The notes beneath the pieces are model-generated. The model did no database searches, was not told where the DNA came from, and was given only the letters and a program-made list of their open reading frames with translations. A stretch of 64,000 nt of DNA, from positions 1-64,000 of the forward strand of contig NZ_QPJW01000018.1 in NCBI RefSeq assembly GCF_003337355.1, in the 5' to 3' direction. Position numbers and translations under genes: made by a program. Within the stretch, counting starts at the first letter, position 1, and each line of letters starts with the position of its first letter. The DNA is from Fontibacillus phaseoli (lineage in GTDB: Bacteria; Bacillota; Bacilli; Paenibacillales; Paenibacillaceae). Shown here one piece after another: positions 43,301-50,626 of the stretch.

Positions 43301-43894
43301 AAGCGCACGAAGCAGCACGGTTACCGGAATTTTACGAGTACGATCGATGCGGACATAAATAATATCCTTTGCATCGGTCTCCAGTTCCAGCCATGCGCCA
43401 CGGTTAGGAATCACTGTCGCGGTATAGGTTTTCTTGCCGTTCTTATCCACTTTAGTGCTGAAATAGACGCTAGGAGAGCGAACCAGCTGGCTGACAATAA
43501 CCCGTTCCGCACCATTAATAATGAATGTGCCGGTTTCCGTCATCAGCGGGAAATCTCCCATGAATACTTCCTGCTCTTTGACTTCGCCGGTTTCTTTATT
43601 AATGAGCCGGACTTTTACCCGAAGCGGCGCAGCATACGTTACATCGCGTTCTTTCGCGTCGTCTACTGTATACTTCGGTTCTCCAAGACTGTAATCGATA
43701 AACTCCAACACCAGATTCCCGGTGAAATCCTGAATCGGCGAGATATCCTGGAACATTTCCCGAAGGCCTTCTTCCAAGAACCACTCGTAGGATTTCTGTT
43801 GGATTTCGATCAGGTTCGGAACTTCGAGTACCTCGTTAATTCGTGCATAACTTCGCCGAGTGCGTCGACCATATTGAACAAGATGTCCTGCCAA
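40349..43894 (-). CDS. rpoB: DNA-directed RNA polymerase subunit beta
   Basis: 1,181 aa. The rifampicin region [20 protein letters not shown] and [18 protein letters not shown] carries the drug-sensitive residues (Asp, His, Ser). Active-site parts include [15 protein letters not shown]-type sequence. The start is a TTG at 43894 ([20 protein letters not shown]); GAGGGGTGGG lies 6 nt upstream, matching the B. subtilis N terminus. Preceded by a 330-bp gap with a promoter candidate and the RsmC-like gene. Confidence 0.98.
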   Translation of the reverse strand: [1181 protein letters not shown]

Positions 43895-43959
43895 CTTATA
43901 CCCACCCCTCATGTCTACTCACTTTAAAAATTTCATTGCGAACCCGTGTTTGTACCCTT

Positions 43960-43988
43960 ATAATAGGACCATACGGATTCATCCACAA
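43960..43988 (-). promoter_or_regulatory. candidate rpoBC promoter
   Basis: Minus strand TTGTGG (43983-43988), 17 nt, TATTAT (43960-43965), giving a leader of about 60 nt to rpoB. The -10 matches 5 of 6, the -35 only 3 of 6. The 43895-44226 gap is otherwise non-coding, AT-rich, and shows no riboswitch I recognise; rpoBC is probably also reached by read-through from rplJL. Confidence 0.5.
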
Positions 43989-44226
43989 ATAAAGAAAAGC
44001 CCTTATCGAATGCTTTCGAAAAAAGAGCATCATTATCCGCGTCATTTACAGCCTGATGTCCCCGTATTCAGTAGATTTACCCGAAATGTACATAATATAC
44101 GTCAAACGACGTGATTTTATGCATCGTTTAGCATAAAAGTCTTGACATTTCAGTCAGGTAAAGCCACAGAGGGCATCCTAATACTGACATTTTATAATAA
44201 TAACACAACCATTTTTGCAAGTCAAA

Positions 44227-44826
44227 CTATTTTTTTGTCGCCTTGTAAATCCGGTACCCTTTGTCTTTAGTCACTTCTTCAACGCTATCAAAGAGCGACT
44301 CCAGCTTTTGCTTCGCCGACGGCGCCCCCTGTTTTTTCTGGATGACAATCCACAACGAGCCTCCATCACGCAGTCTTTCAAAGGCCCCTTCAAAAATCGT
44401 ATGCACGATTTCTTTACCTGCCCGAATTGGCGGATTGGTCAGCACAATATCGAATTTCTCCTCGCCCAGTTCCGCAAACAAGTCACTTTGCAGAACGGTT
44501 ACATTGGTAATCCTGTTGGCTGTTGCATTTTCTTTGGCTAGTTCCACCGCCCGGCCGTTAACATCGATCATCGTTACATGGCCCCGGCTCGCCAACAGGG
44601 CGGCCGAAAGACCGATCGGTCCGTAACCGCAACCTACATCAAGCACGCGGGCATCTACCGGAACCTCCATAGCATCAATCAAAACCCGACTCCCATAATC
44701 CACGCCTCCCTTGGAGAACACGCCCGCATCACTGATAAAACAAAAAGCTTGCCCCCGGAGTTTGGCGTCCCAAACCTTTCGGTCGTGGGCCGTAGCTGGT
44801 TGATTGGTATAGTAGTGTTCTGGCAT
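44227..44826 (-). CDS. ybxB: class I SAM methyltransferase, RsmC-like (YbxB)
   Basis: 199 aa. A Rossmann methyltransferase with motif I VLDVGCGYGPIGL, VTMIDVN, and the N6/N2-methyltransferase motif NPPIRAGK. It resembles the catalytic half of RsmC (16S G1207 methylase), and the same gene lies between rplL and rpoB in B. subtilis; the substrate is likely rRNA but not proven. Start 44826: GAGGTG lies 8-9 nt upstream; an earlier in-frame GTG is inside the Shine-Dalgarno. Confidence 0.88.
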   Translation of the reverse strand: MPEHYYTNQPATAHDRKVWDAKLRGQAFCFISDAGVFSKGGVDYGSRVLIDAMEVPVDARVLDVGCGYGPIGLSAALLASRGHVTMIDVNGRAVELAKENATANRITNVTVLQSDLFAELGEEKFDIVLTNPPIRAGKEIVHTIFEGAFERLRDGGSLWIVIQKKQGAPSAKQKLESLFDSVEEVTKDKGYRIYKATKK

Positions 44827-45059
44827 CTTGACGGTCACCTCCGTTTGTCGCTTTAAAAGTTTGCTATTTTCTATTCTCCGCCACGGGTTGTTTATATCTA
44901 AGGCACGAGAGCGAGAGAATTCTATATATCAATGACATAAGTTTTTGAGGCTGGGGATCCTTTGCGAACGGATTCTTCACTGGAAAAGAATTCAGACAAG
45001 ATCCTCGAGCAACAGAGCACCAGACCCAAAAACAGGAGCTCCCGGATTGAATCTGCTTA

Positions 45060-45094
45060 TAAACAAACCCCTTGAATCATATTCAAGGGGTTTG
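45060..45094 (-). terminator. terminator/attenuator after rplL
   Basis: Perfect 14-bp stem CAAACCCCTTGAAT (45064-45077) / ATTCAAGGGGTTTG (45081-45094), 3-nt loop, then TTTAT on the minus strand. It sits 20 nt after the rplL stop and may lower expression of ybxB-rpoBC relative to L7/L12. The 44827-45060 gap is otherwise without a supported gene. Confidence 0.85.
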
Positions 45095-45113
45095 CCATTC
45101 ATTAGAAGTGAAA

Positions 45114-45479
45114 TTACTTCACTTCTACAGTTGCGCCTGCTTCTTCCAATTTTGCTTTTACTGCGTCCGCTTCTTCTTTAGCTACTTTTTCTTTCAATGG
45201 TTTTGGTGCGTTGTCAACCAGGTCTTTTGCTTCTTTCAAGCCGAGGCCAGTGATTTCGCGAACCACTTTGATAACGTTGATTTTGGATCCGCCAGCGTTA
45301 GTCAGAATTACATCGAATTCAGTTTGCTCAGCCGCTTCAGCTGCGCCACCGCCGCCACCAGCTACAACTACAGGAGCTGCAGCAGTTACGCCGAATTCTT
45401 CTTCGATTGCTTTAACGAGATCATTCAGTTCAAGAACGGTCATTGCTTTGATTTCTTCCAAAATGCTTTCTTTACTCAT
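45114..45479 (-). CDS. rplL: 50S ribosomal protein L7/L12 (bL12)
   Basis: 121 aa: N-terminal dimerisation helices (MSKESILEEIKAMTVLELNDL), an Ala/Gly-rich hinge (APVVVAGGGGGAAEA), and the C-terminal factor-binding domain (KINVIKVVREITGLGLKEAKDLVD). Stalk protein that recruits GTPase factors. 59 bp after rplJ. Confidence 0.98.
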   Translation of the reverse strand: MSKESILEEIKAMTVLELNDLVKAIEEEFGVTAAAPVVVAGGGGGAAEAAEQTEFDVILTNAGGSKINVIKVVREITGLGLKEAKDLVDNAPKPLKEKVAKEEADAVKAKLEEAGATVEVK

Positions 45480-45538
45480 GGTAGAACCTCCATTATTTTA
45501 ATTTAATTATTGTTTATACAACTAGCTGGAAAAGAAGC

Positions 45539-46045
45539 TTACGCGCTTGCGCTTTCTTCTTTGTCCGCAACGGCTTTGACTGCGAGCGCGAAGTTGCGCA
45601 CTGGAGCTTGGAGCACGCTGAGGAGCATCGAAAGGAGACCTTCGCGGGACGGAAGATCCGCCAACGCTTTGATTTGGTCAACGCCGACTACACGGCCTTC
45701 AACCACGCCACCTTTTACTTTCAGAGCTTCGTTCTTCTTCGCGAAATCGCTAAGAATTTTAGCCGGAGCAATTGCGTCGTTTACGCTGAACGCGATGGCC
45801 GTAGGGCCAGTCAGCACTTCGTCCAGTTCAGTAAGTTCAGCAGCCGCTGTTGCACGGCGAACGAGCGTATTCTTAAGCACTTGGAATTCTACGCCAGCTT
45901 CACGAAGCTGTTTGCGCAATTCCGTAACTTGAGCAACGTTCAGACCGCGGTAATCCGCTACTACAGTCGTTGCGCTTTCGCGCAGCTTCGCAGTTACGGC
46001 ATCAACGGCTTCTTGTTTGCTTTGAATCACTTTAGCGTTTGCCAA
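45539..46045 (-). CDS. rplJ: 50S ribosomal protein L10 (uL10)
   Basis: 168 aa from a TTG start (46045): MANAKVIQSKQEAVDAVTAK. AGGAGGTG lies 6 nt upstream, and the earlier in-frame GTG falls inside that Shine-Dalgarno. The N-terminal domain binds 23S rRNA; the C-terminal helix binds L7/L12 dimers. Preceded by an L10-type leader with an attenuator hairpin. Confidence 0.97.
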   Translation of the reverse strand: MANAKVIQSKQEAVDAVTAKLRESATTVVADYRGLNVAQVTELRKQLREAGVEFQVLKNTLVRRATAAAELTELDEVLTGPTAIAFSVNDAIAPAKILSDFAKKNEALKVKGGVVEGRVVGVDQIKALADLPSREGLLSMLLSVLQAPVRNFALAVKAVADKEESASA

Positions 46046-46091
46046 CCTGTACACCTCCTGATAGATTTACTCGGCCTTCTTCATTTCCATG

Positions 46092-46210
46092 AAAAAAGCC
46101 TCCGCAGAATCACGAAGGCCTGACGAATCATCAACCGCGGTAAACTGCGGCACACGATATTCTATCACAACACCTCGGTAGGAAATTAAGCCTTTCGGCA
46201 CCTACTGTCT
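46092..46210 (-). ncRNA. L10 leader (autoregulatory 5' UTR of rplJL)
   Basis: On the minus strand the leader contains CCTACCGAGGTGTTGTGATAG (part of the L10-binding kink-turn region of Firmicute rplJ leaders) and ends in a terminator-like hairpin: GCCTTCG (46113-46119) with CGGAGGC (46098-46104), followed by six Ts (46092-46097). The known mechanism is L10(L12) binding that favours termination. Confidence 0.8.
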
Positions 46211-46258
46211 ACGGTAAGCATATTCAAATTGAATTGTCGCTTTAAAAACAACTCATTC

Positions 46259-46287
46259 AGTTTACCAAGAGATTTACGCAATGTCAA
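46259..46287 (-). promoter_or_regulatory. rplJL promoter
   Basis: Minus strand TTGACA (46282-46287, perfect), 17 nt, TAAACT (46259-46264). It is placed just after rplA and about 50 nt before the L10 leader. Confidence 0.7.
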
Positions 46288-46314
46288 TCCCCGTACCCGC
46301 AAAAGCGAGCGGTA

Positions 46315-47007
46315 TTATCTGTAAACAGTTGTATTAACGCGAGCGCTAGGGCCCATCGTCGAAGAAATCGCGATGTTTTTCAGATACACGCCTTTGGCAG
46401 CAGCCGGTTTAGCCCGGTTCAATGCGTCGATGAGAGCTTTGAGGTTCTCATTCAATTGCTCGGAAGAGAACGATACTTTTCCGATTGGCGCATGGATTTG
46501 ACCTGCTTTGTCCAGACGGTATTCGATTTTACCGGCTTTGATTTCTTGAACGGCTTTAGCTACGTCAAACGTAACCGTGCCTGCTTTAGGGTTAGGCATG
46601 AGACCTTTACCACCGAGCAGACGACCCAGTTTACCAACTTCGCTCATCATGTCCGGTGTCGCTACGCAGACATCGAATTCGAACCAGCCTTGTTGGATTT
46701 TGTTGATCATGTCTTGATCGCCTACGAAGTCAGCGCCGGCAGCTTCCGCTTCCTTTGCTTTTTCGCCTTTGGCGAACACCAGAACGCGTTGCGTTTTACC
46801 CGTGCCATGAGGCAGGACAACGACACCACGAACGGCTTGGTCTTGTTTACGAGGGTCTACGCCCAAACGAACTGCCGCTTCAACGGTTTCGTCAAATTTT
46901 GCAGTCGCTGCCTTTTTCACCAGTTCAACGGCGTCAGAAGGCTCATATGTCGCTTCGCTGTCGATCAGCTTAGCGGCTTCAAGGTATTTTTTACCGTGTT
47001 TAGCCAT
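46315..47007 (-). CDS. rplA: 50S ribosomal protein L1 (uL1)
   Basis: 230 aa, MAKHGKKYLEAAKLIDSEATY start, with the signature KAGTVTFDVAKAVQEIKAGKIEYR region and C-terminal SSTMGPSARVNTTVYR. Forms the L1 stalk that moves E-site tRNA; it represses its own operon in many bacteria. About 200 bp with repeats separate it from rplK. Confidence 0.98.
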   Translation of the reverse strand: MAKHGKKYLEAAKLIDSEATYEPSDAVELVKKAATAKFDETVEAAVRLGVDPRKQDQAVRGVVVLPHGTGKTQRVLVFAKGEKAKEAEAAGADFVGDQDMINKIQQGWFEFDVCVATPDMMSEVGKLGRLLGGKGLMPNPKAGTVTFDVAKAVQEIKAGKIEYRLDKAGQIHAPIGKVSFSSEQLNENLKALIDALNRAKPAAAKGVYLKNIAISSTMGPSARVNTTVYR

Positions 47008-47054
47008 GAAATTGTTCCTCCTTTGTGGTATTAGCGGAATATCCTCCCACTGAT

Positions 47055-47152
47055 CGCAAATTTATTCGGTTCCGAAGAGATACTGAATAAATTTGCGGCA
47101 ACTTCCGTTGCTCGTGTATGCAGTTCATTGATGTTAAGACAACTTCCGTTGC
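47055..47152. repeat. inverted and direct repeats between rplK and rplA
   Basis: A perfect 13-bp inverted repeat CGCAAATTTATTC (47055-47067) / GAATAAATTTGCG (47085-47097) with a 17-nt loop. It is followed by two copies of CAACTTCCGTTGC (47099-47111 and 47140-47152), each able to form a small CAAC/GTTG hairpin. The whole forms an RNA-structured spacer inside the rplK-rplA operon. Confidence 0.7.
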
Positions 47153-47214
47153 AAAATCTTGATGCCTTTGCCAGGTTGTTAGCAACTAAGTTGTTCTAAA
47201 TAACGCCCCAAGAA

Positions 47215-47640
47215 TTAGTCTTGGATCGTAATGCCCATACTGCGAGCAGTACCTTCAACCATACGCATAGCCGATTCAACGGATGCTGCGTTAAGGTCAG
47301 GCATTTTTTGCTCCGCGATTTGACGAACAACGTCGCGTTTCACGGTAGCCACTTTCTTCTTGTTCGGTTCGCCGGAACCCTTCTCGATCTTCGCAGCAAC
47401 ACGAAGCAGAACGGCTGCCGGAGGAGTTTTGGTGATGAATGTAAAAGAACGGTCTTCAAACACCGAAATTTCAACCGGAATGATCAAACCTGCTTGATCG
47501 GCAGTACGAGCATTGAATTCTTTACAGAATGCCATGATGTTGACACCCGCTTGACCCAAAGCCGGACCTACCGGAGGTGCAGGATTCGCTTTCCCTGCAG
47601 GAATTTGCAGTTTTACCATTTTGATAACCTTTTTCGCCAT
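47215..47640 (-). CDS. rplK: 50S ribosomal protein L11 (uL11)
   Basis: 141 aa, MAKKVIKMVKLQIPAGKANPAPPVG start (flexible proline-rich N domain) and C-terminal rRNA-binding domain. Required for RelA activation and the site of thiostrepton resistance changes elsewhere. AGGAGGTG lies 6 nt before the ATG at 47640. 71 bp after nusG. Confidence 0.98.
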   Translation of the reverse strand: MAKKVIKMVKLQIPAGKANPAPPVGPALGQAGVNIMAFCKEFNARTADQAGLIIPVEISVFEDRSFTFITKTPPAAVLLRVAAKIEKGSGEPNKKKVATVKRDVVRQIAEQKMPDLNAASVESAMRMVEGTARSMGITIQD

Positions 47641-47711
47641 GTAAAACACCTCCTTGCCCTAATAGTGGTAGACGGAGCGCAAGGCCCCTCCCACGTGAAA
47701 CCCTAAGAAAC

Positions 47712-48245
47712 CTATATCTTTTCCACTTGAGTGTAATCCAGCTCAAGCGGGGTTTCTCGTCCAAACATGTTGACATGAACCTTGAGCTTGCTCTTGTCGA
47801 TCAGAATTTCTTCGATCGACCCGACAAAATTAGCAAACGGACCAACCTTGATGCGTACCGATTCTTTCAAGTCGAACTCGATGACCGGTTTCGGTTCTTC
47901 CATGCCCATATGCTGCAAAATCTGCTCCACTTCTTCAGGGAGCAACGCCGTAGGCTTGGAACCCGATCCCGTAGAGCCGACAAACCCGGTAACGCCCGGT
48001 GTGTTGCGAACAACATACCAAGAATCGTCGGTTTGGATCATTTCCACCAAGACATACCCCGGGTAAACTTTACGCATGACGGTCTTTTTCTTACCGTCTT
48101 TGTTCACCACTTCTTCTTCCATTGGAACAAGAACGCGGAATATCTTGTCTTCCATGCCCATGGACTCGACGCGTTTCTCCAAGTTGGCTTTGACTTTGTT
48201 CTCATACCCGGAATAGGTATGAACTACATACCATCTTTTTTCCAT
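47712..48245 (-). CDS. nusG: transcription termination/antitermination protein NusG
   Basis: 177 aa. The NGN domain (~1-115) starts MEKRWYVVHTYSGYENKVKANL and the C-terminal KOW domain has GPFANFVGSIEEILIDKSKLKV. It binds the RNA polymerase clamp and links it to ribosomes or Rho; Gram-positive NusG also promotes pausing. Follows secE by 23 bp. Confidence 0.98.
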   Translation of the reverse strand: MEKRWYVVHTYSGYENKVKANLEKRVESMGMEDKIFRVLVPMEEEVVNKDGKKKTVMRKVYPGYVLVEMIQTDDSWYVVRNTPGVTGFVGSTGSGSKPTALLPEEVEQILQHMGMEEPKPVIEFDLKESVRIKVGPFANFVGSIEEILIDKSKLKVHVNMFGRETPLELDYTQVEKI

Positions 48246-48268
48246 ATCAAGCCACCTAAGGACCCTTC

Positions 48269-48460
48269 TTAAATTATCGCTTCGACTACAGCAGAGATGC
48301 CGATATCAAGTACCCAAAAATAAATCGCGACAACTACAATTGTACCAAGCACAATCAGCGTATAATTGGTCAGCTCTTTACGATTAGGCCAGCGAACTTT
48401 TTTAAGCTCAGCCCAGCTTTCAGAAAAAAAAGAGATCAACGACTTGAAACTGCGTTTCAT
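48269..48460 (-). CDS. secE: protein translocase subunit SecE
   Basis: 63 aa, short Gram-positive form: an amphipathic helix with SWAELKKVRWPNRKEL and a single C-terminal membrane segment (LIVLGTIVVVAIYFWVLDI). Clamps SecY. Between rpmG and nusG, as usual. Confidence 0.97.
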   Translation of the reverse strand: MKRSFKSLISFFSESWAELKKVRWPNRKELTNYTLIVLGTIVVVAIYFWVLDIGISAVVEAII

Positions 48461-48481
48461 GCGCGACTACACCTCCAAAGG

Positions 48482-48631
48482 CTATCTGGTTTCGCGATGA
48501 GGAACTTGCTCGTTACAAAACTTGCAAAATTTCTTCATCTCCATGCGGTCGGGGTGGTTACGCTTGTTTTTCGTTGTCGTGTAGTTTCTTTGTTTGCAAT
48601 TCGTACAAGCCAACGTAATAATTACCCGCAT
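48482..48631 (-). CDS. rpmG: 50S ribosomal protein L33 (bL33)
   Basis: 49 aa: starts MRVIITLACTNCKQRNY and ends NEQVPHRETR, with two CxxC pairs (Cys9/Cys12 and Cys36/Cys39), so it is a zinc-binding form. GGGAGGTG precedes the ATG. First gene of the rpmG-secE-nusG group. Confidence 0.95.
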   Translation of the reverse strand: MRVIITLACTNCKQRNYTTTKNKRNHPDRMEMKKFCKFCNEQVPHRETR

Positions 48632-48720
48632 GATGTGCACCTCCCGAAGACATTCTTTTATGAGAAAGTCTATTGTATAAACCCAAAAATGAAAAACACA
48701 AATTTAGGCCTACCTAAAAC

Positions 48721-48749
48721 ACTTTATCACATGCCCCTACCCGTGTCAA
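48721..48749 (-). promoter_or_regulatory. promoter of rpmG-secE-nusG
   Basis: Minus strand TTGACA (48744-48749, perfect), 17 nt, TAAAGT (48721-48726). A second weaker pair, TTGTGT and TATACA with 16 nt between, lies closer to rpmG (about 48676-48703). Confidence 0.65.
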
Positions 48750-48995
48750 CGAGCCGAACATGCTTATCTCTTCGTTAATTTGAGGTAATTCTAAAATAGC
48801 CCTTGAATCTGGAAATTGCTCGCTTGGGTTGGGTTCTGAGTTCGAATGCGTACTCTTTCTATTATGGCTCAGCTTTTGATAGGATAAACTCGCTTAAGGC
48901 TTCTTTTCATGAGATAGTGGTTTTTTTTCGGAAATATACAAAAACGCTTCAGCAATATTACGCTTGTGCCACCGTAATATCGGGCAAAATAATTT

Positions 48996-49195
48996 TAACG
49001 GACACAGTAGACCTTAATTCACCCAAAGCGCCAAATTTTACCTCCTAACGGACACAGAAGGTCTTAATCCCCATATTTCCAACCAAAAATCGCCATTTCC
49101 CCTACATTAAAGGCTCTGGTGTCCGTTAGCTTCTGAAACAGTCGTTTTGAAGAGGAATAACGTCTCTCATGTCCGCTAGAAATCAGCGAAACATA
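48996..49195. repeat. array of ~50-bp intergenic repeats in two orientations
   Basis: Four units share the core TAACGGACA. Two are on the plus strand starting at 48996 and 49046 (exactly 50 bp apart), and two on the minus strand with cores at 49120-49128 and 49170-49178 (again exactly 50 bp apart; the last reads TAGCGGACA). Bases after the core are partly conserved (ACAG, then CTTAAT). The gene-free interval 48632-49286 holds this array, the rpmG promoter and the sigH terminator; a weak open frame at 48803-49048 runs into the repeats and looks spurious. Confidence 0.75.
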
Positions 49196-49225
49196 AAGGA
49201 ATGTACCAGAACTCCCTTAAACAGC

Positions 49226-49258
49226 AAAAAAGGGCGACGGATTCATCCGTCATCCCTC
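49226..49258 (-). terminator. terminator after sigH
   Basis: AGGG-c-GACGGAT (49231-49242), loop tc, ATCCGTC-at-CCCT (49245-49257), followed by six Ts on the minus strand. 29 nt after the sigH stop. Confidence 0.9.
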
Positions 49259-49286
49259 TATTTTCCGTATGAAGAAAGCTATAAAT

Positions 49287-49937
49287 TCAAATGCCTCCGT
49301 CGCGCACTTCCAAATAACGCTCCAACTTACGTTTAACACGTTGCAGTGCATTATCGATAGATTTCACATGCCGGTTCAAATCAACGGCGATTTCCTGGTA
49401 CGACCGGCCATCCAGATACAGCATTAGTACCTTGCGTTCCAAATCGCTAAGAATCTCGGACATTTTATCTTCAAGCCCGGTGAATTCCTCTTGATTTATA
49501 ATTAATTCTTCGGGATCGCATACCCGGGAACCGCAAATAACGTCAAGCAGCGTCCGGTCGGAATCCTCATCATAAATCGGCTTGTCCAATGAGACATAGG
49601 AATTAAGTGGGATATGCTTCTGCCGGGTCGCCGTCTTGATTGCCGTGATGATCTGTCGCGTAATGCACAGCTCGGCAAAGGCTTTGAACGAAGCAAGCTT
49701 GTCCCCCCGGAAGTCCCGGATAGATTTATACAGGCCGATCATGCCTTCCTGAATAATATCCTCACGGTCGGCACCGATCAGGAAATAGGATCTAGCTTTG
49801 GCACGCACAAAACTGCGGTACTTGTTAATCAAGTACTCCAAGGCTTCACTGTCGCCGTTACGGACGGCTTCGACAATGTCTTCGTCATTTAGGACCTCAT
49901 AATCGAATCTTATCCAAGTCTCGAGGTTGACACTCAC
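49287..49937 (-). CDS. sigH: RNA polymerase sigma-H factor (sporulation/transition state)
   Basis: 216 aa. Sigma-70 region 2 (YLINKYRSFVRAKARSYFLIGADREDIIQEGMIGLYKSIRDF) and region 4 (ILSDLERKVLMLYLDGRSYQEIAVDLNRHVKSIDNALQRVKRKLE) are nearly identical to B. subtilis SigH. It controls early sporulation (spo0A, spo0F, spoIIA) and transition-phase genes. The start is a GTG at 49937: GGAGGG lies 7 nt upstream; earlier codons have no signal. Followed by a terminator. Confidence 0.97.
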   Translation of the reverse strand: MSVNLETWIRFDYEVLNDEDIVEAVRNGDSEALEYLINKYRSFVRAKARSYFLIGADREDIIQEGMIGLYKSIRDFRGDKLASFKAFAELCITRQIITAIKTATRQKHIPLNSYVSLDKPIYDEDSDRTLLDVICGSRVCDPEELIINQEEFTGLEDKMSEILSDLERKVLMLYLDGRSYQEIAVDLNRHVKSIDNALQRVKRKLERYLEVRDGGI

Positions 49938-49995
49938 CACAAATCCCTCCGGCTGCAACGCACGGTGCCCCGTCACTCAATCAAGTAATACGAAC

Positions 49996-50025
49996 AGTAT
50001 ATATGATGGCGCATATTAGCGTCAA
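49996..50025 (-). promoter_or_regulatory. promoter upstream of sigH
   Basis: Minus strand TTGACG (50020-50025), 18 nt, TATACT (49996-50001), about 60 nt before the GTG start. sigH is sigma-A transcribed and AbrB-repressed in B. subtilis; no AbrB site can be read by eye. Confidence 0.65.
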
Positions 50026-50098
50026 CCGAAAAAGTACCAAAAGATGTAAAGTCGAACTTTGTCAAGAGCATTTGGGAGCAAAACAGAAGAATGCACTT

Positions 50099-50620
50099 TC
50101 ATTCCCTGCGCCACCGTTCGAACATTTGCCGCAGTTCCGGGCTCAGCTTGCCATCGATCGTATTCCTGCTGGAGTTGCGGCTTCGTTCCTGTAATCTTAC
50201 CCGAATATCCTTTTCGCTTTGTTCCACTTGGGTCAGCAGTTCCCGTGCCGAAATTCGGAGAGCCCCCTGCCCGAAAATAACGTGCTGCTCCACCATATCG
50301 CTCGTGGCGACATAAATTTGCCGGCGGCGGTGGGTTAATTCCCCGACCAGCCGCTCAATGCACTCATCCGCCGTTTCCTTCTCTTTGGTGAAATATATAT
50401 CGACTTTATATTGGGCGAATGATTTTCCGAGTCCGGGTACCCGGTAAGCATCAAAGACGACGATCACCTTCCTCCCCGAGAAGGCCTGGTAATCGGCCAG
50501 CCTCGCCAACAGACGGTCCCGAGCCTCCTCCAGGTCGGTATTGGAAATGGAAGACAGCTCGGGCCATCCGCCGATCATGTTGTACCCGTCCACCAAAAGA
50601 ACGTCGCGCATGTCGCGCAT
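50099..50620 (-). CDS. rae1: NYN-domain ribosome-dependent endoribonuclease Rae1 (YacP)
   Basis: 173 aa NYN/PIN-like nuclease with acidic residues in VDGYNMIGG, VVFDAYRVPG and ATSDMVEQHVIF, and a basic C-terminal helix (RRNSSRN...FERWRRE). B. subtilis Rae1 enters the ribosomal A site and cuts mRNA. Overlaps nothing; 6 bp after rlmB, so co-transcribed. Confidence 0.9.
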   Translation of the reverse strand: MRDMRDVLLVDGYNMIGGWPELSSISNTDLEEARDRLLARLADYQAFSGRKVIVVFDAYRVPGLGKSFAQYKVDIYFTKEKETADECIERLVGELTHRRRQIYVATSDMVEQHVIFGQGALRISARELLTQVEQSEKDIRVRLQERSRNSSRNTIDGKLSPELRQMFERWRRE

Positions 50621-50626
50621 CCGTCT

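Noticed and set aside
42692..43927. A 411-codon open frame on the plus strand
   Set aside because: Antisense of rpoB, produced by codon bias; no start signal or homology that I recognise.
48803..49048. An 81-codon frame in the sigH-rpmG gap
   Set aside because: It runs into the 50-bp repeat array and has no ribosome site or recognisable features.
48996..49195. Possible CRISPR array
   Set aside because: Units are degenerate, occur in both orientations and have no distinct constant-repeat/variable-spacer pattern; no cas genes are nearby.
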